Below, in pieces: positions 17,750 through 26,101 of a stretch of 64,000 nucleotides of DNA. The translations under genes were made by a program, and so were the position numbers. Position 1 is the stretch's first letter. Each line of letters starts with the position of its first letter. The notes beneath the pieces are model-generated. The model searched no databases. It saw nothing but the letters and a program-made list of their open reading frames with translations, and had not been told where the DNA came from. Origin of the DNA: CAXXHQ01 sp963665265 (GTDB lineage: Bacteria; Planctomycetota; Planctomycetia; Pirellulales; Thermoguttaceae); the NCBI GenBank assembly GCA_963665265.2, contig OY762224.2, forward strand, positions 1,550,001 through 1,614,000. The letters are read 5' to 3'.

Positions 17750-17786
17750 AGCCTGCGAGCGGTTTACGTTCGCAGGCTTTTTCTTT
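17750..17786 (+). terminator. Rho-independent terminator
   Basis: A perfect 9-base stem AGCCTGCGA (17750-17758) / TCGCAGGCT (17770-17778) with an 11-base loop is followed by TTTTTCTTTT. It lies about 120 bases after the Spy/CpxP-like gene and ends its transcript. The rest of the 17632-18064 gap holds no supportable gene. Confidence 0.85.
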
Positions 17787-18064
17787 TCACCAAGGGCAAT
17801 TCGCCAAAAATCGCTTTTTCTTGGAAAATAGGGGCGACTGCGAGAAACAAAAATCATCTCCAGACGTTCATATAAGTTAGGGAAATCAACGATTTACGGC
17901 GGTTCACCACGCATTCCGTTTTTTCTCTTTTTTCAAGCGGTCGCCCCCCTTCGGCGAAATTTTGTCGTTAAGCGCAAATATAAGTCAGGGCGGGCGACGA
18001 ATAACCGGGTGAAGCGATTACAATAGTATGAATTACGAACCGAGAGACTGTTGAGCGCAATTCC

Positions 18065-19759
18065 ATGGAAGCCGGCGAAATACTACTGCAGAAAGGATTA
18101 CTTGATCGGCGTCAGTTACAAATGACGCGCGAGGCGCAATCGGACGGCGCGCGTTTAGATCAAGTGGCGGTTCAACTCGGCTTTTTGACCGAAGAGTCGG
18201 CGCTTCGCGCCTTGGGCGAAGAAGTCGGCTTGGATTTCGTCGATCTTTCGGAAGCGGACATCGATCTTTCGCTCTTGAAGACGTTTCCGCCCAGGTTCGT
18301 ATATCGCGAGAACTTATTTCCGATTCGACGCGTGAACGGCTCGCTAGTCGTGGCGACGAACGATCCTTTCAATATTTATCCGCTCGACGAACTTTCGTCG
18401 ACGACGGGCTTATCGATCGTTCCTGTTTTGGCGGCCAAGGATGAGATCGCCAAGTTGATTAAGACGCACTTGGGCGTCGGCGGCGAGACGATCGAAGGTT
18501 TGATCGCGCAAAGCGACGAAGAGCGGATCGAACTGCTCGATTCGCCCGACGGAGACGGATCGGACGTTCCCGAAGAGGCCCGCGAGCCGTCCGTCGTTCG
18601 GTTGGTGAACGAAATATTGATCGAAGCGATCGAATCTCGAGCGAGCGACGTTCACATTGAATCGGAGTCGCACGGTTTGCGAATTCGTTACCGCATCGAC
18701 GGCGTGTTGCATTCGCAGCCAGTTCCGCCGGAAATCAATCGTTTTCAAGCGGCGATCATCAGCCGTTTGAAGATTATGTCGCGTTTGAACATCGCCGAGA
18801 AGCGTTTGCCGCAAGACGGGCGCATTCAGATCAAGGCAGTCGGCCGAGAGATCGACATCCGCGTCTCCGTGATTCCGATGATTCACGGCGAAGGCATCGT
18901 GATGCGTATTCTCGACAAGGGCGCGATGGAGTTTTCGCTCAAGAAGCTGGGTATGGAGCCGGATCTTTACGATCAGTTCCAGCGCCTAATTCGCTTGCCG
19001 CACGGAATCGTGTTGGTTACCGGCCCGACCGGTTCCGGTAAAACGACCACACTTTATAGCGCGCTGTTGGAGATTCGCGACGACGAGACGAAAATCATCA
19101 CGACGGAAGACCCAGTCGAATATCAACTCGACGGAATTAGCCAGATTCAAGTGCATACGAAGATCGGTTTCACGTTCGGTCAATCGTTGCGAAGCATTTT
19201 GCGTCACGACCCGGATATCGTGTTGGTCGGTGAAATCCGCGACTTGGAGACGGCCGAGAACGCGATTCAAGCGTCTCTGACGGGCCATTTGGTGTTCAGC
19301 ACCTTGCACACGAACGACGCGGCTGGCGCCTACGCTCGTCTTAGCGACATGGGCGTCGAATCGTTCCTCGTGGCGAGCACGGTCGAGGCGGTGATGGCCC
19401 AACGCCTCGTTCGTCGGTTATGCCCTCACTGCAAACAGGCTTACTTGCCGAATCACGACGAATTGCCTTCGGACTTTCCGTTCGACCGCATGCAACCGAA
19501 TCAAAAGCTATACAAACCGACGGGCTGCAAGGCATGCCGCAACGTTGGATATGCGGGGCGAATGGGCATTTATGAATTAATGGTCACGACGGAAAAGGTT
19601 CGCGAGCTTGCTCACGCGCGAGCCAGCTCTTGGGAGATCGCGCAAGCGGGAGTCGAGGGAGGCATGCGAACGTTGCGTCAAGACGGCTGGTTGAAAGTTC
19701 TCGCCGGCATGACGACGGTCGATGAAGTGTCCCGCACGGCGAAGGCGAGCCTTCGCTAA
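18065..19759 (+). CDS. gspE: Type II secretion ATPase GspE
   Basis: A 564-residue GspE/PilB-family ATPase. The N-terminal T2SSE_N domain (LLQKGLLDRRQLQMTREAQ onward, residues about 5-150) is followed by the ATPase: Walker A GPTGSGKTTT near residue 319, the Asp box TTEDPVEYQ, Walker B LVGEIRD near 383 and the His box TGHLVFSTLHTNDA. The zinc-binding tetracysteine of true GspE proteins is present: CPHC near 453 and CKAC near 488, ahead of GRMGIYE. It powers pseudopilus assembly from the cytoplasmic face. It heads a gspE-F-G-H-I-J-K-L-M operon. Start ATG 18065 gives the normal N-terminus; the upstream ribosome-binding site is weak. Confidence 0.93.
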   Translation: MEAGEILLQKGLLDRRQLQMTREAQSDGARLDQVAVQLGFLTEESALRALGEEVGLDFVDLSEADIDLSLLKTFPPRFVYRENLFPIRRVNGSLVVATNDPFNIYPLDELSSTTGLSIVPVLAAKDEIAKLIKTHLGVGGETIEGLIAQSDEERIELLDSPDGDGSDVPEEAREPSVVRLVNEILIEAIESRASDVHIESESHGLRIRYRIDGVLHSQPVPPEINRFQAAIISRLKIMSRLNIAEKRLPQDGRIQIKAVGREIDIRVSVIPMIHGEGIVMRILDKGAMEFSLKKLGMEPDLYDQFQRLIRLPHGIVLVTGPTGSGKTTTLYSALLEIRDDETKIITTEDPVEYQLDGISQIQVHTKIGFTFGQSLRSILRHDPDIVLVGEIRDLETAENAIQASLTGHLVFSTLHTNDAAGAYARLSDMGVESFLVASTVEAVMAQRLVRRLCPHCKQAYLPNHDELPSDFPFDRMQPNQKLYKPTGCKACRNVGYAGRMGIYELMVTTEKVRELAHARASSWEIAQAGVEGGMRTLRQDGWLKVLAGMTTVDEVSRTAKASLR

Positions 19760-19937
19760 ACGCCTCGCTTAGAAGGTCTCACGCAATTCCGGCGACGTAG
19801 TTCGTAATGCGTCCGAGTCAAAAGCAAGCACCTCGACTCGCAAAGCAGGACGAAGGCGATTAAAATAGAAGCTCCTTATTGATCGGTCTTACGTCGAATA
19901 ATCGTCCGTCGCGAACTTTCGGATAAACGCTGAACCT

Positions 19938-21143
19938 ATGGCCAATTTCTCTTACGTAGCGAGAGACTCCTCCGGCGCAAAACAAACCGGAACGATCACG
20001 GCGAACAGCCCGAAAGAGGCCGCCGCGAATCTGATCGGTCGAGGGCTGTTCCCGACGGAAGTGAAACCGGCCGGAGCGCTGATTGAAACGCGAAAGATAC
20101 GCCGCGTTCCCGCCCAGTTGCTCTCGACAACGTTCGCCCAATTGGCCGACCTTTTACGAAGCGGAGTTCCGCTGTTGCGAGCGATCGAGGTCATCGGCAA
20201 ACAAACCTCGCACGGCGGTTTAAAGACGATCCTCGATGAAGTGCATCATCATGTCGAGGAAGGGGCTTCGCTGGCCGACGCATTCGCCCGCTATCCTCGC
20301 GTTTTCGGCGACATGGCTGTGAGCATGGTTCACGCCGGCGTCGAGGGTGCGTTTTTGGAAGAGGCGCTTACGCGGGTGGCCGAGTTCACCGAATCGCAAG
20401 ACGACTTGAAGAAACGAACCATCGGCGCCGTCGTCTACCCGGTTTTTTTGGCCGTGGTGCTGACGATCGTCGTCTCCGTAATCATCGTATTCTTCGTGCC
20501 GATGTTCAGCGATATTTTTCAACGATTGCGCGAACGTGGCGAATTGCCGGCGCTGACCGAATGGCTTTTGTGGTTCAGCGATACGGTTCGCAGCAAATGG
20601 GGAGTCGGGTTCATCGCCGCCTTCGTCGCCGCGATCGTCCTCGTCAAACGTTGGGCCGGCACCGATTCCGGCCGCATAAAGATCGACCGTTGGCGGATTC
20701 GCGCACCGCTCTTCGGACCGATTTTGTTGAGTTTGGCGGTGGCGCGTTTTTGCCGCGTGCTGGGAACGCTGCTCCATAACGGCGTGCCGATTTTGCGGTC
20801 TTTGGAAATTTCCCGCACGTCGTCGGGCAATCAAATCCTCGCGCAAGCGATCGCCACGGCGACCGAGAACATCTCGGCCGGGCATTCGCTGGCCGAGCCG
20901 CTCCGCGTGAGCGGTTATTTCCCCTCGACGGTTGTGGAAATGATCTCCGTGGCCGAACAAGCGAATAATTTGGAAAACGTGTTGATTAGCATCGCCGACG
21001 GGCTCGAGAAACGGACGTGGCGCAAGCTCGACTTGGCCGTGCGTTTAGCCGAACCGATGCTGCTGCTCATCCTCGCGTCGGTGATCTTGGTGATCGTCCT
21101 CGCGTTGATGATTCCGATTCTAAAAATGAGTTCGACGGTATAA
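19938..21143 (+). CDS. gspF: Type II secretion inner-membrane platform protein GspF
   Basis: A 401-residue GspF/PilC protein of typical length. It opens MANFSYVARDSSG, the standard family start, and carries two copies of the T2SSF domain (about residues 70-190 and 270-395), each starting with a leader such as FAQLADLLRSGVPLLRAIE or VARFCRVLGTLLHNGVPILR. Three membrane helices are visible: VFLAVVLTIVVSVIIVFFV, FIAAFVAAIVLV, and the final LLLILASVILVIVLALMIP. It transmits GspE motion to the pseudopilus. It follows gspE by 178 bases; no terminator is seen between them, and gspG follows 96 bases on. Confidence 0.93.
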   Translation: MANFSYVARDSSGAKQTGTITANSPKEAAANLIGRGLFPTEVKPAGALIETRKIRRVPAQLLSTTFAQLADLLRSGVPLLRAIEVIGKQTSHGGLKTILDEVHHHVEEGASLADAFARYPRVFGDMAVSMVHAGVEGAFLEEALTRVAEFTESQDDLKKRTIGAVVYPVFLAVVLTIVVSVIIVFFVPMFSDIFQRLRERGELPALTEWLLWFSDTVRSKWGVGFIAAFVAAIVLVKRWAGTDSGRIKIDRWRIRAPLFGPILLSLAVARFCRVLGTLLHNGVPILRSLEISRTSSGNQILAQAIATATENISAGHSLAEPLRVSGYFPSTVVEMISVAEQANNLENVLISIADGLEKRTWRKLDLAVRLAEPMLLLILASVILVIVLALMIPILKMSSTV

Positions 21144-21239
21144 ACCAGATTCAGAAGAAAAACGGATCGCGAAGGCCGAAGCGGCTTCTTCTCCTCCGTT
21201 CGTCATACAACGAAAGATAGCAAGAAAAGGAGTATCGTC

Positions 21240-21677
21240 ATGCAACGCAAACGCATTCGTAAGACCGAAGGCTTCACGTTGATTGAAGTTCTATTGGTGC
21301 TCGTCATTCTCGTGGCGCTTGTCGGATTCGCGGGAGTAAATCTCATGAACGCGCAGCGCACCGCGCAGCTTCGCCAAGCGGCCGCGCAGGTGGGCATGTT
21401 CAAGACCCCTTTGGATAATTACCGGCTCGACGTCGGCGATTATCCCACCTCGGACGCGGGCTTGCCCGCGCTGTTAAACGCGCCTGGCAATATTTCCAAT
21501 TCAAACAAATGGAGCGGTCCGTACCTGGAATCGCAAAACATCCCGCTCGATCCTTGGGGACGCGAATACAAGTACGTGTATCCCGGCTCGCGCAATCCGA
21601 ACGGCTACGACCTTTGGTCGCTCGGACCGGACGGCGCCGACGGCACCGACGACGATATCGGCAACTGGTCGAAATAG
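21240..21677 (+). CDS. gspG: Type II secretion major pseudopilin GspG
   Basis: A 145-residue major pseudopilin. The prepilin signal ends EGFTLIEVLLVLVILVALV, with cleavage expected after Gly11 and Glu at mature position 5. The C-terminal half shows the GspG hallmarks DVGDYPTSDAGLPAL, GPYL, PLDPWGREYKYVYPG and GYDLWSLGPDGADGTDDDIGNW; in known GspG structures this Asp-rich loop binds calcium. AAGGAG lies eight bases before the ATG. It is the main subunit of the periplasmic pseudopilus. It is one of nine gsp genes in a row. Confidence 0.95.
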   Translation: MQRKRIRKTEGFTLIEVLLVLVILVALVGFAGVNLMNAQRTAQLRQAAAQVGMFKTPLDNYRLDVGDYPTSDAGLPALLNAPGNISNSNKWSGPYLESQNIPLDPWGREYKYVYPGSRNPNGYDLWSLGPDGADGTDDDIGNWSK

Positions 21678-21710
21678 CCGTTTGCTTCGCGTCGAAGGAG
21701 CGGCGCCATT

Positions 21711-22514
21711 TTGACGGCGAGACGACGCGTTCGCCGTTCCAATCGCGTTATTCATGATCCTCCGGCGGTCTCTATGCTTGAACGCATTGCGAAACGACTC
21801 GAAACGACGAATCGAACCGCCGCGCGACGACTTTCGCCGCACGGCGGATTCACGTTGATCGAGGTCTGCCTGACGATGGCGCTGCTCGCGGCGATCGCCG
21901 CCTTCGCATGGCCGACGCTCGGCACGGCCTTCGTCAATCAACGACTAAAGCAGTCGGCGAGTCAGCTCAGCTCGCATTTGTCGAAGGCGCGCGTTCAAGC
22001 GATGCGACTGGGCGTAAAAGTCAAATTCGTCTGCGAAATCGGCGGCTCGCGCTACTATTGGCAAGCCACGCAAACCGAATCGACGACCGAAGCCGGCTCG
22101 AATTCGTCGGCCCAATCGCTGGAAAACTCGATCAATCAATCGAACCAACCGACGACTGCGGCGAACGAAAAGCTCGACAAAACGTCGGTAAAAAGTTACG
22201 AGGAGCAAATCCGCGAGATTCTGGCGTTGAATCCGGACCTCGTCCGAAAGCTGCCGCCGGGAGTCATCTTCGCTTCGAATCCGATCATTCTCGACATGCA
22301 AACCGCGATGGCCGATCTGCAGTCGGGCGCCACGCAATCATCTGAATCTGGATCGGGTTGGTCGAAACCGATCTATTTCTATCCCGACGGAACCTCGTCC
22401 GACGCGCAACTTCTCCTTCGCAACGAAAAGGAGCGAAGCGTCTCGGTGGCCCTGCGCGGTCTAACCGGCGTCGTCACCGTCAGCGATCTCCTCGCCCCGG
22501 GAGAATCGCCATGA
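21711..22514 (+). CDS. gspH: Type II secretion minor pseudopilin GspH-like
   Basis: A prepilin-like protein of 267 residues from TTG 21711 (GGAG ten bases upstream) or 246 from ATG 21774; both are plausible. The prepilin motif is GGFTLIEVCLTMALLAAIAAFAWPTLG, shown here as its core GGFTLIEV. The GspH position and features such as RLKQSASQLSSHLSKARVQA, shared by GspH/FimT proteins, support the call. The middle third (about residues 120-165) is Ser/Asn/Thr/Gln-rich and not conserved. The last four bases overlap the gspI start (ATGA at 22511-22514), so translation of the two is likely coupled. It would be a minor subunit near the pseudopilus tip. Confidence 0.82.
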   Translation: MTARRRVRRSNRVIHDPPAVSMLERIAKRLETTNRTAARRLSPHGGFTLIEVCLTMALLAAIAAFAWPTLGTAFVNQRLKQSASQLSSHLSKARVQAMRLGVKVKFVCEIGGSRYYWQATQTESTTEAGSNSSAQSLENSINQSNQPTTAANEKLDKTSVKSYEEQIREILALNPDLVRKLPPGVIFASNPIILDMQTAMADLQSGATQSSESGSGWSKPIYFYPDGTSSDAQLLLRNEKERSVSVALRGLTGVVTVSDLLAPGESP

Positions 22515-22984
22515 TCAATGCGAGTCGCCGAAAAACGTCTTTGAAGCGCAAGCGACGCGGCGCCTCCCGCCGAAACGCCTTTACGCTTCTCGAGGTGATT
22601 CTTTCGATCGCCATTTTAGCGGGTAGCGTCTCCGTTCTCGGCGAATTAGGCAGAATCAGCCTTTTGAACGCGCAAAAGGCCCGCGACTTGGCCCGGGCGC
22701 AGATTCTTTGCGAAACGAAACTCGCGGAGATCGCCTCCGGTTCCGTCGTCGTCTCGTCGGACGAAGAAGGCTCTTTTGACGAAACGTATCAGCTCGACGA
22801 CATGGCCTGGAGCTATTCGATTTCGACGTCGACGATCGATAGCTACGGCATGTCGTCTTATACGGTGACCGTAACGCAAAGCGGCCAAGCGACGGGCCGC
22901 CCCGTATCGTATTCGTTAACCCGATGGCTTTACTCGACTTCGACGACAAGCTCCAGCTCGACGTCGACCAGTTTGAGCAACTAA
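22511..22984 (+). CDS. gspI: Type II secretion minor pseudopilin GspI-like
   Basis: Starting at ATG 22511, which overlaps the gspH stop as ATGA, this gives 157 residues: a very basic leader (RRKTSLKRKRRGASRR) and the prepilin segment NAFTLLEVILSIAILAGSV. The residue before the cleavage site is Ala rather than the usual Gly; this variant is tolerated by prepilin peptidases in some GspI proteins. The position between gspH and gspJ and the motif ARAQILCETKLAEI (a GspI hallmark) support the assignment. The C-terminus is a run of Ser/Thr (STSTTSSSSTSTSLSN), shared in style with the next two proteins. A longer frame upstream overlaps gspH and is rejected. Confidence 0.82.
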   Translation: MINASRRKTSLKRKRRGASRRNAFTLLEVILSIAILAGSVSVLGELGRISLLNAQKARDLARAQILCETKLAEIASGSVVVSSDEEGSFDETYQLDDMAWSYSISTSTIDSYGMSSYTVTVTQSGQATGRPVSYSLTRWLYSTSTTSSSSTSTSLSN

Positions 22985-23005
22985 CGCGCAATCCGCGACG
23001 AAAAC

Positions 23006-24151
23006 ATGAAACGCTTCCGTCCGCAAATCGAATCCCGAGAACCGCAAGACCGGCGAACGCCGTGTCGCGGTTTCACGCTGCTCGAAGCGGTTCTGGCGAT
23101 GGTTTTGTCGGTTTTCGTGCTTACGACGATCGGATTCGCCGTCAACACCTATTACCGGCTGCTCGATTCAAATCGCACGCACGTCGAGGAATCGCAACTG
23201 GCTAGATCGGTGCTGCAACGAATCGCCGACGATCTCCGCGCGACGGTCATCGCCACATCCTCCGGCTCCTCATCAATGTCGTCGAGCGGAACGATGTCGT
23301 CGAGCGGCACTACTTCCTCCTCGGGAACGTCGAGCGATTCGACTTCGACGGATTCAAGCGCGTCGTCAACGTTGTCTGACGAGGCGTCGTCGAACTTATC
23401 GTCGGGAACTCCGCAAACGACGCCGGGACTGTACGGCAGTCTCAATCAGTTGGAACTGGACGTAAGTCGACCGCCCAGCCTCGACCAACTTGCCGCGACG
23501 CTGCAATCAAGTCAGAATTCGGTCTCCGCCTCGTCGGCTTCGGCCACGACCCTCGGCGACATGAAGACTGTTTGGTATTACTTGGTCGAACCGTCGAGCG
23601 AGACCAACGCGGGCAAAGTCGCCCGAGGAACCCTGCCGAACGCTTTAAAGCAAGGCCTAATGCGCCGCGAAATGGACCGTTTGACGGCATTGTACTCCGC
23701 CCAGCAAGGCGGATCCTCCGACGCCTCGCAATACGATTCGTGTATCGCGCCGGAAGTGACCGCCATCGAATTTAAATACTACAACGGCACGGAATGGACC
23801 AACGTTTGGGATTCGGGCACGCAAGGAAAACTGCCGACCTTGGTGGAAATCACTCTCGCTATGCGGCAGACGTTGACCGCTTCGCAAGAAAGGAAGTTTA
23901 CGGCGAACAACTCGCAGCCGCCGACGAAGCTTTACCGACTTTTGGTCGCCATGCCGGCGACCGAACCGATGGACATTACTTCCAGCTCCGGAAAGTCGTC
24001 CGGCGGCTCTTCGTCGGGAAACTCCTCATCGGGCACGTCGTCTTCAAACTCGAACAATTCGAACAGTACGACAACTCCGGCGAACTCGACAATTACGAAT
24101 CCCGGCACGACAGGTCCATCCCCGAACCCTCCAAAACGACCTAACCCGTGA
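23006..24151 (+). CDS. gspJ: Type II secretion minor pseudopilin GspJ-like, with Ser-rich inserts
   Basis: A 381-residue protein with the prepilin core RGFTLLEAVLAMVLSVFVL (cleavage after Gly about 22). GspJ features include LARSVLQRIADDLRATV and the later AIEFKYYNGTEWTNVWDS strand block. It is much longer than a typical GspJ (about 200 residues) because of a Ser/Thr/Gly insert at about residues 85-135 (SSSMSSSGTMSSSGTTSSS and so on) and a Ser/Asn/Pro-rich tail from about residue 325. Its last bases overlap the gspK start (GTGA at 24148-24151), indicating coupled translation. The inserts would be periplasmic and disordered. Confidence 0.82.
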   Translation: MKRFRPQIESREPQDRRTPCRGFTLLEAVLAMVLSVFVLTTIGFAVNTYYRLLDSNRTHVEESQLARSVLQRIADDLRATVIATSSGSSSMSSSGTMSSSGTTSSSGTSSDSTSTDSSASSTLSDEASSNLSSGTPQTTPGLYGSLNQLELDVSRPPSLDQLAATLQSSQNSVSASSASATTLGDMKTVWYYLVEPSSETNAGKVARGTLPNALKQGLMRREMDRLTALYSAQQGGSSDASQYDSCIAPEVTAIEFKYYNGTEWTNVWDSGTQGKLPTLVEITLAMRQTLTASQERKFTANNSQPPTKLYRLLVAMPATEPMDITSSSGKSSGGSSSGNSSSGTSSSNSNNSNSTTTPANSTITNPGTTGPSPNPPKRPNP

Positions 24152-26037
24152 AGAGAATCACGAAAGACAAAAGTTCCTTCACCAATCAAACTATGAATCG
24201 ATCATCGTACGCTCAACGCCGAAGCCTATTTTCACGACGCCGTCGCGGCCTGCGCCGACGCCGCGGAATGATTTTGGCTTTGACGCTGCTGATCATCACG
24301 ATGCTCACGCTGGCGGCGTTCACGTTCTGCGAGCTCACACTTTCGGAACGTACGGCAGCCGAATCGGTCGGACGGTTGGCGCAGGCTCGATCGGCGGCAG
24401 AGTCGGGCGTCGAGTACCTTAAAGATATGCTCGAACAAGACGATGAAACCCTCAATAGCAGCGGCGGAGTATTTAATAACGCTTCGCTATTCCAAGGGAT
24501 ATTGGTCGCCGACGGCGGAACGCCCTCCAGTCGATTACGATTCACGATTGTCGCGCCCGGCATGGCGAACGGCATTTACGACGGCTCGATCCGCTACGGG
24601 ATCGAAGACGAATCTTCAAAAATTAACGTGAACGGATTGATCTCGCTCGATAAAACGTCGACGACGAGTTCGTCCGGTTCTTCGACTACGTCAGGATCGT
24701 CGGGAACGTCGGGAACGTCGGGAACGTCGGCTACGAACGCCGGTTCCACGTCAAGAACATCAAGCTCCGGACGATTTGCCGTGGCGACGTCAACCGGTTC
24801 CTCCTCGGCAAGCGCGAGCGGATCGGCGGCGTCCTCCGCGTCGGGAACCGTCGCCCGGGGATCGCTCATGCACCTGCCGGGAATGACCGAACCGATTGCC
24901 GACGCCATTCTCGACTGGATCGACAGCGACACGACTCCACGCGACTTCGGCGCCGAGGACGAATATTACGGCGCGTTGCAACCGTCGTATAGCGCAAGAA
25001 ACGCGAAGATCGTCTCGGCCGACGAACTTCTGCCGGTGCGAGACATGACGCCGTGGCTCCTCTACGGCGGCGATCTAAACCGCAACGGTCGCACCGATTC
25101 GGACGAACCCGATCCTAGCTCGCTTTCGGGCGTGGATAATTCCGAAGGAGCGATGACTCGCGGATGGTCGGCCTATTTGACCGGCATGAGCAAGAATAAA
25201 TCAACGTCTTCTTCATCGAGCTCCACGACGACTTCGAGCGGTTCGTCTTCAACGACGTCAACCGGAAGCTCAACCGCGACTTCAAGCGGAACGTCGCTGA
25301 TCGATTTAAACTCGAGCAATCTTTCGCAGTTATATACGGACTTGAGCGGCGCGCTCGGCGATGAAGCTGCCAAGTTTATCGTCGGGCTCCGACAAAGCGG
25401 CCCGTACTCAGGAACTTCGACCAGCGGAACGAATTCGTCCGGCTCGTCCGGTTCCTCGTCAGGCACGCTCGACCTCACGAAGCAAGCGACTTATACGATT
25501 CCCTCGCTTTTGGACATTTTCGGCGTAAGCACGCAGGTAACGTTCCAAAACTCGCAACAAGCGACGATCTTGGCTTCGCCCTATACGGAATCGAATTGCA
25601 GCGCAAGTCTGACCACGCTTTTGGAGACAGTGACGGTCTCGTCAAGTTCCAAGAAAAATCCGGTCAACATCAATCAAGCGTCGTTGATCGTATTGCGAAT
25701 GATTCCCGGCATGACGGAAGAGGCGGCGTCAGGAATCGTTTCCGGTCGCACGGAAGACCCGAAAGACGCCGACACGATTCACAAGACCGAGTATTGGCCG
25801 TTAAGCGAAGGAATCGTGACTTTGGCGGAGATGAAAGCGATTTTTCCGTATATTACGGCAGGAGGCGGCGTATATCGGGCTCAAGTGATCGGCTTCTTCG
25901 ATCAGGGGGGACCTGCCGTTCGCTTGGAAGTCGTTTTAGACGCTACCTCCACCCCCGTAAAAGTGCTATCCTTAAAGAACATAAGTAATTTAGGCAGAGG
26001 CTACACATTAAGCGAATTAGGCGTAAGTTCGCAATAA
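24148..26037 (+). CDS. gspK: Type II secretion minor pseudopilin GspK-like, with Ser/Thr/Gly-rich inserts
   Basis: A 629-residue protein, about twice the usual GspK length. It starts at GTG 24148 (GTGA overlap with gspJ); ATG 24193 is an alternative. The leader RRRRGLRRRRG is followed by the hydrophobic MILALTLLIITMLTLAAF, and like other GspK proteins it lacks Glu5. GspK features include SAAESGVEYLKDML, EDESSKINVNGL and helix-hairpin-helix-type segments (GMTEPIADAILDWIDSDTTP, PVNINQASLIVLRMIPGMT). Three low-complexity inserts lie at about residues 170-236, 352-387 and 424-444, made of Ser, Thr and Gly. At 24708-24732 the DNA itself is a 9-base tandem repeat (CGGGAACGT). It would cap the pseudopilus tip with GspI and GspJ. 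Confidence 0.85.
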   Translation: MKRITKDKSSFTNQTMNRSSYAQRRSLFSRRRRGLRRRRGMILALTLLIITMLTLAAFTFCELTLSERTAAESVGRLAQARSAAESGVEYLKDMLEQDDETLNSSGGVFNNASLFQGILVADGGTPSSRLRFTIVAPGMANGIYDGSIRYGIEDESSKINVNGLISLDKTSTTSSSGSSTTSGSSGTSGTSGTSATNAGSTSRTSSSGRFAVATSTGSSSASASGSAASSASGTVARGSLMHLPGMTEPIADAILDWIDSDTTPRDFGAEDEYYGALQPSYSARNAKIVSADELLPVRDMTPWLLYGGDLNRNGRTDSDEPDPSSLSGVDNSEGAMTRGWSAYLTGMSKNKSTSSSSSSTTTSSGSSSTTSTGSSTATSSGTSLIDLNSSNLSQLYTDLSGALGDEAAKFIVGLRQSGPYSGTSTSGTNSSGSSGSSSGTLDLTKQATYTIPSLLDIFGVSTQVTFQNSQQATILASPYTESNCSASLTTLLETVTVSSSSKKNPVNINQASLIVLRMIPGMTEEAASGIVSGRTEDPKDADTIHKTEYWPLSEGIVTLAEMKAIFPYITAGGGVYRAQVIGFFDQGGPAVRLEVVLDATSTPVKVLSLKNISNLGRGYTLSELGVSSQ

Positions 26038-26101
26038 TCGCCTTTTGCAAATCGCGCCACTTTTTCGCAAACACGTTTTCTGCAATCCCAGATTCCGCAT
26101 C

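Noticed and set aside
24700..24735. Tandem 9-base units as a CRISPR or VNTR
   Set aside because: No spacers, and the units are in frame within gspK coding for Gly-Thr-Ser; simple coding repeat.
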